A DNA stretch of 64,000 bases from Stutzerimonas zhaodongensis (GCF_003696365.1 NZ_RFFM01000001.1:248001-312000), one strand, 5' to 3'; shown: positions 27,922 to 37,728, counted from the first letter of the stretch. Notes: generated by a model not told the origin, from the letters alone. Numbers and translations: made by a program.

Positions 27922-28575
27922 CTAACCCTCAGACTGCTCTCTGGCGTCTTCGTCGTCGCCAATCATTCCCAGCAGTTGCGCCAGTACCAGCTGTGCTTCT
28001 TCGACACCCTGACGTTTCGGGGCAGAGAACAGCTGCACGCTGACGCCATCTCCCCAGCCTTTGCGGATGTCGCGCTGGATCGCCAGCAACGCGTTTTTTG
28101 CCGCGCCAAAGGCCAGTTTGTCCGACTTGGTAAGCAGGATGTGCAGCGGCATCTCGCTGGCATTGGACCAGTCGAGCATCATCCGGTCGAACTCGGTCAG
28201 CGGATGACGAATGTCCATCATCAGAAATACCCCAGCCAAGCTTTCTCTGCTGCTCAGATAGGCTTCCAGGTGACGCTGCCAATGCTGTTTGAGCGGGATG
28301 GGCACCTTCGCATAGCCGTAACCGGGCAGGTCCACCAGGCGATGGTTGTCATCCAGACGAAAGAAATTGAGCAGCTGGGTGCGACCCGGTGTCTTGGATG
28401 TGCGCGCGAGACTGGCGTGAGTCAGGGTGTTCATCGCGCTGGATTTTCCCGCATTCGACCGGCCGGCAAACGCGACTTCGAGTCCCTCGTCTGCCGGGCA
28501 TTGATCGACCTTGGCGGCGCTGGTCATGAAGGTGGCTTGCTGGCAGAGGCCGAGAATCGGGTTTTTGGGGAGCAT
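27922..28575 (-). CDS. engB: Ribosome biogenesis GTPase EngB (YihA/YsxC)
   Basis: A 217-aa TRAFAC GTPase required for 50S assembly. G1 is GRSNAGKSS (about 38-46), switch region [12 protein letters not shown]3 is [11 protein letters not shown], and G4 is LLTKSDKL. The short C-terminal acidic tail is normal. It is divergent from cytochrome c4, as in P. aeruginosa; however, its 3' neighbour there is polA, whereas here it is gcvP. Confidence 0.94.
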   Translation of the reverse strand: MLPKNPILGLCQQATFMTSAAKVDQCPADEGLEVAFAGRSNAGKSSAMNTLTHASLARTSKTPGRTQLLNFFRLDDNHRLVDLPGYGYAKVPIPLKQHWQRHLEAYLSSRESLAGVFLMMDIRHPLTEFDRMMLDWSNASEMPLHILLTKSDKLAFGAAKNALLAIQRDIRKGWGDGVSVQLFSAPKRQGVEEAQLVLAQLLGMIGDDEDAREQSEG

Positions 28576-28637
28576 GGGCTTTCCGGTGAGTGCGCGGGGT
28601 GCGGCAATGGTTCATTTCCGTTTCAGTAGCGCCAGTA

Positions 28638-28643
28638 TATAAT
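28638..28643 (+). promoter_or_regulatory. Candidate -10 box for cytochrome c4
   Basis: TATAAT within GTATATAATGCCG, about 195 bp upstream of the c4 start, giving a long untranslated leader if used. The -35 region (TTCATTTCC, about 28611-28619) is weak. Confidence 0.4.
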
Positions 28644-28837
28644 GCCGCAGATTTTGTGTGCGCTTTGGTCTTCAACGAGCCGCCTGAAACGGTTTCAATG
28701 GCTGCCAAAGCGGTCGTTCTCACCGTTGGTACGGCAGGCCAAACGTCGCCTTCTAACGAGCATTGTCACTGTCCCAGCGGGCATGGCTGCCGAATAAGAG
28801 ATTCCTTTTTAACCCTTAGCCGTAGTTGGATGAGCTG

Positions 28838-29470
28838 ATGAACAAAGTACTCGTGAGTCTGCTGTTGACCCTTGGCATCACCGGTATCGCCCACGCGGCT
28901 GGAAACGCCGAAGCCGGTCAGGAAAAGGTTGCAGTCTGTGGTGCATGCCACGGTGCCGATGGCAACAGTGCCGCACCAAACTTCCCCAAACTGGCAGGTC
29001 AAGGCGAGAACTATCTGTTCAAGCAGTTGCAGGACATCAAGGTCGGCAGCAAGCCGGGCGCACCGGAAGGCGAAGGGCGCAAGGTGTTGGAAATGACCGG
29101 CATGCTCGATCCGTACAGCGATCAGGACCTGGCCGATATCGCGGCGTATTTCGCCAGTCAGAAGACCACTATCGGTATGGCTGACCCGGCGCTGGTTGCT
29201 CAGGGCGAAAAACTGTTCCGTGGCGGCAAGGTTGAAGAAGGAATGCCAGCCTGCACGGGTTGCCACGCACCCAATGGTGTCGGTAACGAGCTGGCGGGGT
29301 TCCCTCATCTGGGAGGCCAGCATGCAGCCTACACGGCCAAGCAGTTGACCGACTTCCGCGAAGGCAACCGTACCAATGACGGTGACACGATGATCATGCG
29401 CACCATTGCGTCGAAGCTGACCAACAAGGACATCGAAGCCCTGTCGAGCTACATCCAGGGCCTGCACTGA
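28838..29470 (+). CDS. cc4: Cytochrome c4
   Basis: A 210-aa periplasmic dihaem cytochrome. Signal peptide MNKVLVSLLLTLGITGIAHA, then two CxxCH haem sites: CGACH with Cys34 and Cys37, and CTGCH with Cys139 and Cys142. Axial methionines lie in KVLEMTGMLDPYSD and TMIMRTIAS. It carries electrons to terminal oxidases, especially cbb3-type. ATG 28838 begins exactly at the signal peptide. Confidence 0.95.
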   Translation: MNKVLVSLLLTLGITGIAHAAGNAEAGQEKVAVCGACHGADGNSAAPNFPKLAGQGENYLFKQLQDIKVGSKPGAPEGEGRKVLEMTGMLDPYSDQDLADIAAYFASQKTTIGMADPALVAQGEKLFRGGKVEEGMPACTGCHAPNGVGNELAGFPHLGGQHAAYTAKQLTDFREGNRTNDGDTMIMRTIASKLTNKDIEALSSYIQGLH

Positions 29471-29494
29471 TCGCCTGAGCGGTCAGCCTGAATG

Positions 29495-29531
29495 AGGGCG
29501 TTCATGGCGTTAGCCTGAACGCCCTTTTTTT
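29495..29531 (+). terminator. Intrinsic terminator of cytochrome c4
   Basis: AGGGCGTTCA (29495-29504) pairs with TGAACGCCCT (29516-29525), followed by TTTTTTT to 29531. It lies 24 bp after the c4 stop and ends the c4 transcript before dsbA. Confidence 0.92.
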
Positions 29532-29545
29532 GTTTATGGCGTCGC

Positions 29546-29551
29546 TATAAT
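29546..29551 (+). promoter_or_regulatory. Candidate -10 box for dsbA
   Basis: TATAAT in GTCGCTATAATGATTG, directly after the c4 terminator and about 103 bp before dsbA. The T-rich terminator tail occupies the -35 position, so strength is uncertain. Confidence 0.45.
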
Positions 29552-29654
29552 GATTGTCAAGATATTGAAAAGCGTTGGAAAGCGCTGGCGAGCACGCATT
29601 ATTTGTTGCAGCCTGTGGCGCTAACGCTCAGCCGTACCTCACAAGGGAGTCACC

Positions 29655-30284
29655 ATGCGTAAACTCGTTCTTAGCGCCGTCCTCGCTACCGCCAGCCTGT
29701 TCGGTATGGCAGCTCACGCGGCTGAATTCCAGGCCGGCAAAGAGTATGTCGAGCTCAAGAATCCTGTCCCTGTAGCAGAGCCGGAGAAGATCGAGGTGGT
29801 GGAGCTATTCTGGTATGGCTGCCCGCATTGCTACCAGTTCGAGCCGATCATCAATCCATGGGTCAAGCAGCTGCCGGATGATGTCGACTTCAAGCGCGTA
29901 CCGGCCATGTTTGGCGGCGCCTGGAATGTTCACGGGCAGATGTTTCTCGCCCTTGAGTCCATGAACGTCGAGCAGGACGTTCATGACGCTGTGTTCAATG
30001 CCTATCACCGCGACGGCAATAAGCTCGAGACCCCGGAAAAGATGGCTGAGCTTGTAGAAGGCCATGGCGTGGATAAAGCGGCCTTTCTGAAAGCCTATAA
30101 CTCTTTCGGCGTGAAAAGCCGTGCCGAGCAGGCGAAGAAGCTGGGGATGGCTTATCAGATCACAGGCGTGCCGGTAATGGTCGTCAATGGCAAATATCGC
30201 TTTGACATCGGTTCAGCTGGCGGTCCGGAGCGAGCACTGGAAGTGGCCGACTTCCTGATCGAAAAAGAACGCGCCGCCCGGTAA
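29655..30284 (+). CDS. dsbA: Thiol:disulfide interchange protein DsbA
   Basis: Periplasmic oxidase that forms disulfides in exported proteins. The 209-aa precursor has signal peptide MRKLVLSAVLATASLFGMAAHA, active-site CPHC at residues 56-59 (WYGCPHC), and the cis-Pro loop TGVPVMVVNGKY. AAGGGAG precedes ATG 29655. The EEP-family gene begins 6 bp after its stop. Confidence 0.95.
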   Translation: MRKLVLSAVLATASLFGMAAHAAEFQAGKEYVELKNPVPVAEPEKIEVVELFWYGCPHCYQFEPIINPWVKQLPDDVDFKRVPAMFGGAWNVHGQMFLALESMNVEQDVHDAVFNAYHRDGNKLETPEKMAELVEGHGVDKAAFLKAYNSFGVKSRAEQAKKLGMAYQITGVPVMVVNGKYRFDIGSAGGPERALEVADFLIEKERAAR

Positions 30285-30290
30285 GCGCGG

Positions 30291-31157
30291 ATGCTTCGCC
30301 GCTGGAGTTCGCCTCGCTTGGCAGGCCCTGGGCAAACCAGGGTCAACCCGCAATGCCTGGACGCTAGCGGCCTTCCTTGTAACGGCCGCTTGCGCCTGCT
30401 GAGTTTCAATATTCAGGTTGGCATCAGTACTGAACGCTATCACCACTATCTAACGCGGAGCTGGCAGCATTTGCTGCCGCATCCCGGCCGCGCCCGAAAT
30501 CTGCAGCGCATCGGCGAGCTGCTCGAGAACTATGACCTGGTGGCATTGCAGGAGGCGGACGGCGGTAGCATGCGCTCGGGCTATGTCAATCAAGTCGAAC
30601 ATCTCGCTCAGCTCGGTGCATTTCCCTACTGGTATCAGCAGCTAAACCGCAACCTCGGCCGCTTCGCCCAACACAGCAATGGCGTGCTCAGCAGATTGGA
30701 GCCGCATGGGCTGGAGGATCATCCACTACCTGGCCCATCGGGCCGCGGCGCGATTCTGCTGCGCTTCGGTGAAGGCGATGATGCGCTGATAGTAGTGGTG
30801 ATGCATCTGGCGCTCGGCGGCGGCACGCGTACTCGCCAACTGGCGTATATCCGCGAGCTGATCGGCGGCTACCGGCATCAGATCCTGATGGGGGACATGA
30901 ATACCCATGCCAGCGACCTACTGGAGCACTCCCCGTTACGTGACCTCGGCCTTCAGGCGCCGCAGATCGAGGCGACTTTTCCTAGCTGGCGTCCACAACG
31001 CTGTCTTGACCATATTCTGTTGAGCCCGAGTCTCACGCTCGAGCGTGTCGACGTGTTGGGCCAAGCCAGCTCGGACCACCTTCCAGTGGGTGTCGAGATC
31101 CGTTTGCCCGACGCGCTGCATACCAGCGCATTGCCTGTACCTATGGATGGGATCTGA
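30291..31157 (+). CDS. Endonuclease/exonuclease/phosphatase family protein
   Basis: A 288-aa EEP-fold hydrolase. Catalytic segments are LLSFNIQVG, ALQEADGG (metal-binding Glu), VVMHLALGGG, ILMGDMNTH (Asp and Asn) and the terminal SDHLPVGVEI (Asp-His). The substrate is unknown; a nuclease or phosphodiesterase acting on a lipid or nucleotide is possible. No signal peptide is evident. It lies between dsbA and the diguanylate cyclase, overlapping the latter's ATG by one base, an order conserved in Pseudomonas. Confidence 0.88.
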   Translation: MLRRWSSPRLAGPGQTRVNPQCLDASGLPCNGRLRLLSFNIQVGISTERYHHYLTRSWQHLLPHPGRARNLQRIGELLENYDLVALQEADGGSMRSGYVNQVEHLAQLGAFPYWYQQLNRNLGRFAQHSNGVLSRLEPHGLEDHPLPGPSGRGAILLRFGEGDDALIVVVMHLALGGGTRTRQLAYIRELIGGYRHQILMGDMNTHASDLLEHSPLRDLGLQAPQIEATFPSWRPQRCLDHILLSPSLTLERVDVLGQASSDHLPVGVEIRLPDALHTSALPVPMDGI

Positions 31158-33001
31158 TGAGCGACGACGCGCAACGCTGGAAAGAGAAATACCTGCATTC
31201 GCTGGAGCAGCACGAGCAGCTGGAAGGGCGCTGGAATACGCGCCTGGACCTGCTGCGCCGCAGCCTGGTTCGCAGCAGCTTTGCCGTCGATGGCGCTGAT
31301 CCGGCTGTCGAGCAGTGCATGCGCGAACTTCGCGATGTGCTCCGCGACGACGTCCAGGATGACCGCCTGGGTGCGCTTGTACCGCGCCTTGAGCGAGCGG
31401 TTCTGGATACCGAGCGCAGCAAGCAGGAGCGTCTCCAGCGCCTGACTGAGGCGCTTGATCGACTGGCGTCACAACTGCTCGACCTGCCGCTGCCCAGCGA
31501 AATTCGCAAACCCTTGAAGAAATTCACCCGGGGACTCGGCGAGCGTGCCGCCCAGTCACGTGAATTGCCGGGCCTGTTGAGCGAACTCGGTGAGTTTCAA
31601 AGTCAGGCGCTTTCTGCTCAGCAGGCGGGTGGCTCGAACTCGGTTGGTTTGCTAGGTCGTTTGTTCGGTCAGCGCGACCGGCCTGCTGAGATGTTGACGG
31701 CTTCGCAAACGGAGCCGCCGCCACAGGCTAATCCGGCGGATCAACCCGCAGTGCAGCCAACGGGGCGCGGGAGCGAACCGGCGGAACAGGCAGCGCCTGC
31801 CGACGAATCAGTTTCTGCCCCAGTTCAGCCGGAGCCACCACACGTATCCGCTGACGCGGCTTTTCTGGTGCCCGCCAGCGAAGCCTCCCCTGTCCTTGTT
31901 ACGTCTGAAACGACTAAAGCTGACCCCTATCAGTTACCGCCTTCGCCGGAGCAGGCCTACAGCGCAATTGCCGAGCGAGTCGAGTCAACGCTCTTCGCAC
32001 TTCTCGATGACCTACAGCTGCCCGAGCACCAACAGCCGCAGGCGCAGGCGTTGCGTGAACGAATTCAGCATGGCCTGAACTGGTATGAGCTGGTCCCTGT
32101 TTTGGATGATCTAGCTCAGTTACTGATCTCCGTCGCCGATCTGGGGCAGCGAGAGTTTGAAAGCTACCTGAAGCTTCTCAACGAGCGGCTGGCCACCATG
32201 CAGGACAGCCTCAGTGCTGCTCGTGAGGGACACGTGCAGAGCCAGGAGTCTGCGCAGGCGCTGGACGAAGAGCTGCGCCAGCAAGTGGGTGGTTTGCAGG
32301 ACAGCATGCTCGGAGCCAAGGACCTGCCAACGCTGAAGCAGGCGGTGCAGGTGCGTCTCGACGGACTGCTGGAAACCGTCGACGCCTACCAGCGTCAGCG
32401 CGGTGAGCAGGAGCAGCAGCTGAGCGAGCGTCTGAGTACTCTGGTCGAGCGTGTCGCCAGCCTGGAGCAGGCAGCGACAGGAATGCGCGAGCATCTCGAA
32501 GAACAACGCCAGAAAGCACTGCAGGACCCGCTTACCGGTTTGCCGAACCGAGCTGCGTGGAATGAGCGGCTGGAGTTGGAAGTGGCGCGCCAGCAGCGCT
32601 ACGGCGGACAGTTGCTGCTGGCCGTGCTTGATGTCGATTACTTCAAGCGGATCAATGACAGTTTCGGTCATCTGGCCGGTGATCGGGTGCTGAAGATCAT
32701 CGCCGGTGAATTGCGCAGACGGCTGCGCAAAACTGATTTCATCGCCCGTTTCGGGGGAGAAGAGTTCGCACTGCTGCTGCCGGAGACACCCGCCGACGCC
32801 GGCTTGAAACTTCTCGATGGCCTGCGCTCGGGTATCCAGGAATGCCCTTTCCACTTCAAGGGAGAGCGTATCGAAGTCACGCTGTCCGGCGGTCTCGCCA
32901 ACTTCGCAGAGAAGGATGTGGCGGAGAAGGTTTTCGAGCGCGCCGATCAGGCGCTCTACCGGGCCAAAGGGGCCGGGCGCAATCGGATAGAGACGGGCTG
33001 A
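31157..33001 (+). CDS. dgcH: Diguanylate cyclase, DgcH-like
   Basis: A 614-aa cytoplasmic protein with no membrane helices. A long helical region (about 1-150), a proline/alanine/glutamate-rich low-complexity linker (about 175-250), a second helical/coiled-coil stretch (about 260-450), then a C-terminal GGDEF domain. The active site is GGEEF at about 533-537, and the inhibitory I-site RKTD lies five residues upstream, so c-di-GMP synthesis with product inhibition is expected. It corresponds in position to P. aeruginosa dgcH, described as a constitutively present cyclase. Confidence 0.88.
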   Translation: MSDDAQRWKEKYLHSLEQHEQLEGRWNTRLDLLRRSLVRSSFAVDGADPAVEQCMRELRDVLRDDVQDDRLGALVPRLERAVLDTERSKQERLQRLTEALDRLASQLLDLPLPSEIRKPLKKFTRGLGERAAQSRELPGLLSELGEFQSQALSAQQAGGSNSVGLLGRLFGQRDRPAEMLTASQTEPPPQANPADQPAVQPTGRGSEPAEQAAPADESVSAPVQPEPPHVSADAAFLVPASEASPVLVTSETTKADPYQLPPSPEQAYSAIAERVESTLFALLDDLQLPEHQQPQAQALRERIQHGLNWYELVPVLDDLAQLLISVADLGQREFESYLKLLNERLATMQDSLSAAREGHVQSQESAQALDEELRQQVGGLQDSMLGAKDLPTLKQAVQVRLDGLLETVDAYQRQRGEQEQQLSERLSTLVERVASLEQAATGMREHLEEQRQKALQDPLTGLPNRAAWNERLELEVARQQRYGGQLLLAVLDVDYFKRINDSFGHLAGDRVLKIIAGELRRRLRKTDFIARFGGEEFALLLPETPADAGLKLLDGLRSGIQECPFHFKGERIEVTLSGGLANFAEKDVAEKVFERADQALYRAKGAGRNRIETG

Positions 33002-33034
33002 CCAGTCGCTCTGGGAGCATGCTGGCCGCCTCGC

Positions 33035-33040
33035 TATAAT
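33035..33040 (+). promoter_or_regulatory. Candidate -10 box upstream of the amidase gene
   Basis: TATAAT in TCGCTATAATCCG, 107 bp before the amidase start and 34 bp after the cyclase stop. The -35 region is weak. Confidence 0.4.
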
Positions 33041-33146
33041 CCGACCTTCAACACCTGCGCCGCGCTCCAGACGTGGCCGTCCGGGCGGCTCGCCCGATTC
33101 AACTGCGCAAAGTCTGCGTCATCTTGTTGTCGACCAGAGGTGCCGA

Positions 33147-33923
33147 ATGAAAGCCCTGATTTCCGCTGCGATCCTGTTGTTGCTCGCTGGTTGCTCCAGT
33201 GGCCCGCGTATCGATACCAGTTACACGTCTCTGGGCCAGGACAGTCGAGCCCAGTTCATCGTCATCCACTACACCTCCAGCGACTTGCAGCGTTCGCTCG
33301 ACATTCTCAAGGGCAACGATGTCAGCAGCCATTATCTGATCGGAGAGTCGCCCGCGACCATCTACCGACTGGTGGACGAGAACCGCCGCGCCTGGCATGC
33401 CGGCGATAGCCAATGGAATGGTCGCACTTGGCTCAACTCCAGCTCCATTGGCATCGAGCTGGTCAACCGTGGTTACGTCGAGGGTGCGCAGGGTCGGTTG
33501 TGGTATCCCTATTCCGAGGAGCAGATCGACGCGTTGATCGTGCTGCTCAAGGACATCATGCAGCGCAATGGGTTGAAGCCTGGAGCCATCGTCGGCCACA
33601 GCGACATCGCTCCGCAGCGCAAGGTCGATCCGGGCCCGCTTTTTCCATGGAAGCGCCTGGCCGACGCGGGTCTGGTACCCTGGCCTGACGCTACAGCGGT
33701 AGCCCGGCAGCGCGATCTGCTTGCGACCGCTATGCCGGACGTGGGCTGGTTCCAGGCGCAGCTGGCCCGTCAGGGCTACAAGGTCCCGGAGCATGGGTAT
33801 CTTGATCTTGAAACACGTAACGTCATCGCTGCGTTTCAGATGAAATATCGGCCGGGCCGTTTTGACGGTGAGCCGGACGTCGAAACCGCGGCGCTGCTGG
33901 CAGTGCTCAATGCTGCTGGTTGA
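33147..33923 (+). CDS. ampDh2: N-acetylmuramoyl-L-alanine amidase, AmpDh2/AmiD type
   Basis: A 258-aa lipoprotein amidase. The lipobox is LLAGCSSG (Cys about 15), so it is probably anchored in the outer membrane. The Amidase_2 zinc site is visible in FIVIHYTSS, AWHAGDS and GHSDIAPQRKVDPG; a C-terminal peptidoglycan-binding domain carries ETRNVIAAFQMKYRP. It cleaves the MurNAc-L-Ala bond during wall turnover. In P. aeruginosa the homologous gene also lies next to kinB. Confidence 0.9.
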   Translation: MKALISAAILLLLAGCSSGPRIDTSYTSLGQDSRAQFIVIHYTSSDLQRSLDILKGNDVSSHYLIGESPATIYRLVDENRRAWHAGDSQWNGRTWLNSSSIGIELVNRGYVEGAQGRLWYPYSEEQIDALIVLLKDIMQRNGLKPGAIVGHSDIAPQRKVDPGPLFPWKRLADAGLVPWPDATAVARQRDLLATAMPDVGWFQAQLARQGYKVPEHGYLDLETRNVIAAFQMKYRPGRFDGEPDVETAALLAVLNAAG

Positions 33924-33932
33924 AAAACTGCG

Positions 33933-34340
33933 TCAGCTGCGCGGCGTGCATGCAATCAACCTCGAGTCAGCCAGGGCGGCGGTGCGGTGTATCGCGGCGG
34001 CCTGATACTCCGCATCACTCAACATTGTCAGGAACGCCTGGGGTGATGGATAGCGGACAAGAAGCACTTCGTCCCAGCTCTCCTGGTCCGGTGCGATCAA
34101 TGCCACTCGCGCTTGAGCCATGCTTTCCACGGCGCCTCCGGCCGTGCGTACCTTGAGCAGAGCCGTGCGGCTGTAACGCGCATACGCCTCTTTGCCCGAG
34201 CATGGTTGCTCGCCGCTCCCGGCTGGATAGACGGCATCGGCATTGAAACGCAGCAAGTTGAGCATGACGATCGGCTCGCCAGCAGGCATATGCTCGGCGA
34301 ACCTTTTAAGCTGATCGGCGCTTGGATTGAGGCTGGGCAT
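33933..34340 (-). CDS. DUF1330 domain protein
   Basis: A 135-aa protein with the ferredoxin-like DUF1330 (dimeric alpha-beta barrel) fold: PIVMLNLLRFNADA, GKEAYARYSRTAL, WDEVLLVRYPSPQAFLTM. Function unknown. GGAGCCGCC precedes ATG 34340. It begins 33 bp after kinB ends, so algB-kinB-DUF1330 may be one transcript. It is convergent with the amidase, 9 bp apart. Confidence 0.82.
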   Translation of the reverse strand: MPSLNPSADQLKRFAEHMPAGEPIVMLNLLRFNADAVYPAGSGEQPCSGKEAYARYSRTALLKVRTAGGAVESMAQARVALIAPDQESWDEVLLVRYPSPQAFLTMLSDAEYQAAAIHRTAALADSRLIACTPRS

Positions 34341-34373
34341 GGCGGCTCCTTTGTTCTTCCAGCCCTGCCAGGC

Positions 34374-36161
34374 TCAGATTGGCAGGGCGATGTAGAAGAT
34401 GGTGCCGTGGCCGATCCGTGAATGCACGCCGATACGACCACCATGCAGCTGGGCGATTTCCTTGCATAAGGCCAGGCCCAGTCCGGCGCCGCCGCGGCGC
34501 CGGCCGATCTGTACGAATGGCTCGAATATCCTGGCCTGCTGGCTATAGGGAATGCCTTCGCCATTGTCTTCGACGCTGAGGATGACCCGCTCGCCGTGAT
34601 GCCGCGCGAGCAGGCGTATCTCGCCGCCATCGGGGGTGTGACGTAGGGCATTGCTGAGCAGGTTGTCCAGCACCCGCTCCATCTGTTGCCGGTCCAGCAA
34701 CAAGTTAGGCAGCGGTGTCTGCAATTCCAGCTTGATGTCGATGTCGTTCTGCATCGCAGCCGCCTGGAAACGCTGCCGGGCCTGCTCCAGCAGCTGCGAC
34801 GGATCGCACGGCTCGCGTTCGAGTTTCTGTTGGCCGCTCTGGTAGCGCGAGAAGTTGAGCAGGTCGTTGATCAGGGTGACCAGACGCTGCATTTCTTCGT
34901 GAACGGTGTTGAACAGGTCCGCCTCGCGGCTGTTGTCGGGGTACTTGGTGCGCTCGCGCAGCAGACTGAATGCCATCTGCATTCCGGTAACAGGCGTGCG
35001 CAGCTCGTGGGAAGCGCGCAGGACGAATTCATTGCGCACGCGCTCGAAGGTGCGCTGATCGGTGACGTCGTGGAGCACCATAACAGCGCCGCTGATACGT
35101 CCATCGTGATGGTTTACTGGGCTCATTCGCCATGACAGAAGTCGGCGTTCACCGTCTGCTTCGATGACCAGGTCTTCTGGCGGGCCGGACAACGACTTGT
35201 CATCCAGTACCTGTTGCGCTGCTTCGTCCAGTTCCGGATAGCCGAGCGCTTGGCCAAGGGTCGAGCCAAGATGCTCGGTTTCCCAGGCCAGCTGGCGCTG
35301 CGCAACGGGGTTCGCATGCTCCAGGCGGCCCTGCCGGTCGACGATCAGAAGACCATCGTCGATGCTGTCGAGCAAGGCCTGCAGGCGCTGTTGGCCGTCG
35401 ACCAGCGCCTCGACATTGGTTTGCTTGAAGTCATGCAGCGCCTGCGCCATCAGGCCGAAGCGGTGTATCAGCGACGACAGCTCGGCAATGGGCGATGAGG
35501 GCAGGTTGATGTTGAAGTCGCCTCGGCCTATCTGATCAGCGACGCTGGAAAGCTGTTCGATTGGATCACCGAAACGCCGGGCAAAACTGTGTGCGGTGAC
35601 AAAGCCGATCAACAGGACTGCAATCCCCGTCAGACCGAGCAATCCAGCCAACAATTGGGCGCGTTCACGGCTACGGATTTCGGTATCGCGAATCTGGTCG
35701 TAGGCGCTCTGTTGCATCTCGACCATGAGCTCGCGTACACGGCTGAAAGACTGACCAAGGGGATTGTCTTCCAGCAGTGTGGAGTTGTCGGTGGTAGGCG
35801 TTTCCAGCTCAGTCAGAAACTCTGAATAAGCGTCGGCGATCACCTGATAGGCGTCGCGGTCTGTCGGGCGTGGTGCCTGCGCCATCCCTCTAGCCAGTGC
35901 GTCCTGGAAGGCGTCGCGGTTCTTGGCGAAGCCTGCGGGGTCATTCTGGTTCCGTACCAGCAGTAGAAGATGATTATTGAGCGCATGCCGCAGTTGCTGG
36001 TTGACCTCGATGACGCCGAAGTTATCGCGAATGAGTTTTTCCTGACTCTTGGCCATCTGCACCACGCTGACCAGTGCCAGTAACAGGCCAAGCAGCGCTA
36101 CGGTCATCAGGGCCGAGAAGCCAAGAAATAGGCGGGTTCTCAGCTTCATTTGCAGTTTCAT
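34374..36161 (-). CDS. kinB: Sensor histidine kinase KinB
   Basis: A 595-aa inner-membrane kinase, the same length I recall for P. aeruginosa KinB. Order: TM1 (about 13-35), periplasmic helical sensor (about 36-165), TM2 (about 168-190), HAMP (about 190-245), PAS (about 250-370), HisKA with phosphorylated His about 385 (RASHELRTP), and HATPase with VEDNGEGIPYS and GGAGLGLALCKE. In P. aeruginosa KinB mainly acts as an AlgB phosphatase and represses alginate production. The ATG overlaps the algB stop by four bases (ATGA). Confidence 0.95.
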   Translation of the reverse strand: MKLQMKLRTRLFLGFSALMTVALLGLLLALVSVVQMAKSQEKLIRDNFGVIEVNQQLRHALNNHLLLLVRNQNDPAGFAKNRDAFQDALARGMAQAPRPTDRDAYQVIADAYSEFLTELETPTTDNSTLLEDNPLGQSFSRVRELMVEMQQSAYDQIRDTEIRSRERAQLLAGLLGLTGIAVLLIGFVTAHSFARRFGDPIEQLSSVADQIGRGDFNINLPSSPIAELSSLIHRFGLMAQALHDFKQTNVEALVDGQQRLQALLDSIDDGLLIVDRQGRLEHANPVAQRQLAWETEHLGSTLGQALGYPELDEAAQQVLDDKSLSGPPEDLVIEADGERRLLSWRMSPVNHHDGRISGAVMVLHDVTDQRTFERVRNEFVLRASHELRTPVTGMQMAFSLLRERTKYPDNSREADLFNTVHEEMQRLVTLINDLLNFSRYQSGQQKLEREPCDPSQLLEQARQRFQAAAMQNDIDIKLELQTPLPNLLLDRQQMERVLDNLLSNALRHTPDGGEIRLLARHHGERVILSVEDNGEGIPYSQQARIFEPFVQIGRRRGGAGLGLALCKEIAQLHGGRIGVHSRIGHGTIFYIALPI

Positions 36162-37504
36162 AGGCCGTATTGCTTACGTTTTCGGTAGAGCGTCGAGGCG
36201 TCGATGCCGAGGATTCTGGCGGCCTGCTCAAGGGTATCGCTTGTGCTCAACACGCCGGAAATATGCACTTTTTCCAACTCTTCCAGGCTCAGGGCCTCGC
36301 CTATGCGAGGCGCGTTACTGATGCTGTGATCGGCAAGGCCCAAGTGGGTCACCTCGATCATCGGCTGTGGACAGATGATGCTGGCGCGCTCCACAACGTT
36401 GCGCAGCTCACGCACGTTGCCAGGCCAGCGGTAGGCTTTCAGCGCAGCGATGGCGTTATCACTGAAACCGCGCGCCGGGCGACCATAGCTTTTTACGAAG
36501 AACGCAAGGAAGCGCTCGGCGAGGGTCAGCACGTCTTCCGGGCGCTCACGCATCGGTGGCAGGTTGAGAGTGATGACGTTAAGGCGGTAGAGCAGGTCTT
36601 CGCGGAATTTGCCTTCCCGAACCATCTCTTCGAGATTCAGGTTGGTTGCGGCAAGAATGCGCACATCGGCGCGGCGCGTGACCGGATCGCCGACGCGTTC
36701 GTATTCCTTGTCCTGAATGAAACGGAGCAACTTTGGCTGCAAAGCCATGGGGAAATCGCCAATCTCGTCAAGAAACAGCGTGCCGCCATCTGCTTGGTTG
36801 ACGCGGCCCAGGGTGCTTTCGGTGGCCCCGGTGAAGGCACCACGGTTGTGACCGAAGAGCTCGCTTTCCATCAGGTCTGCTGACAGCGAAGGACAGTTAA
36901 TGGTGATGAACGCCTTCTTCGCGCGACGGCTCCAGTTGTGAATCGCCCGAGACAACTCGCCCTTACCGGTGCCCGACTCGCCGAGGATCAGGATATTGGC
37001 ATCGGTATCGGCTACCTGCCGTGCAGTCTCGAGGACGTTCATCATGGCCGGGCTATGGGAGCCGAGGGCATCGCTGCGCTTCTGGACTTCGCCTTCCAAT
37101 GCTTCAAGTCGGGCGGCCATCTGGCGCACTTCAAGTTGCTTGGCCGCCGACAGGCGCAGCTGCTCAGGGCTGCAAGGCTTGACGAGATAATCCGCCGCTC
37201 CCGCCTGCATTGCATCTACTGCCGTATCCACTGCCGAGTGTGCGGTGACGATCACGACGCGCATCCAAGGGGCCAGCACGCGCATCTGTTGCAATACATC
37301 GAGGCCGTTGTCTTCGCCTAGACGCAAGTCGAGAAAACACAGATCGAATACCTGGCGCTGCAGGATCGCTTCGGCCTGCGAGGCGCTGGCCGCGGTGACT
37401 ACCGTATAGCCGCGGTCTTCGAGGCAGTAGCGGAAGGTTCGCAGGATCGCGGCCTCGTCATCCACCAGGAGAATGCGGCCACCGGTGTCGGTCGTTTGAT
37501 CCAT
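36158..37504 (-). CDS. algB: Two-component response regulator AlgB (NtrC family)
   Basis: A 448-aa regulator. Receiver domain 10-125 with phospho-Asp59 (CFLDLRLG), AAA+ domain with Walker [10 protein letters not shown] (about 170) and the sigma-54 contact loop GAFTGAT, and a C-terminal Fis-type HTH ([20 protein letters not shown]). ATG at 37502-37504 is preceded by GGAGCCTTC; the six upstream in-frame codons are not needed. In P. aeruginosa AlgB is needed for high alginate expression. It is the nearest enhancer-binding-type regulator to the sigma-54 elements at 37729 and 38371. Confidence 0.95.
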   Translation of the reverse strand: MDQTTDTGGRILLVDDEAAILRTFRYCLEDRGYTVVTAASASQAEAILQRQVFDLCFLDLRLGEDNGLDVLQQMRVLAPWMRVVIVTAHSAVDTAVDAMQAGAADYLVKPCSPEQLRLSAAKQLEVRQMAARLEALEGEVQKRSDALGSHSPAMMNVLETARQVADTDANILILGESGTGKGELSRAIHNWSRRAKKAFITINCPSLSADLMESELFGHNRGAFTGATESTLGRVNQADGGTLFLDEIGDFPMALQPKLLRFIQDKEYERVGDPVTRRADVRILAATNLNLEEMVREGKFREDLLYRLNVITLNLPPMRERPEDVLTLAERFLAFFVKSYGRPARGFSDNAIAALKAYRWPGNVRELRNVVERASIICPQPMIEVTHLGLADHSISNAPRIGEALSLEELEKVHISGVLSTSDTLEQAARILGIDASTLYRKRKQYGL

Positions 37505-37688
37505 GAAGGCTCCATCAGGCAAAGGCGTTTTAAGTGTATGGCGAGTGAATCGAGAGTTGTTTCAGTGCGCTACGCCTCGGTCAGTAAGCGGCAGCGCCTG
37601 CATTAGTCTACGCAAACCCATGCAAGTTGCACGGTCTGTGAAAGGCATTCGCGCACCATGCAATCACACGTCAAGCGTAACGGCCCTG

Positions 37689-37701
37689 CAAGTGATTGAA
37701 A
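37689..37701 (-). promoter_or_regulatory. IHF-like site upstream of the DUF2383 gene
   Basis: On the minus strand TTTCAATCACTTG matches WATCAANNNNTTR with one mismatch. Its edge lies 28 bp upstream of the sigma-54 -24 element, the usual place for DNA bending by IHF. Confidence 0.45.
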
Positions 37702-37728
37702 GATAAGGTATGAGACAGATCCGGGGGC

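Noticed and set aside
28576-28837. ErsA/Spot 42-type sRNA next to engB
   Set aside because: In P. aeruginosa ErsA lies between engB and polA, on the other side of engB; polA is not here and no matching structure with a U-tail is visible.
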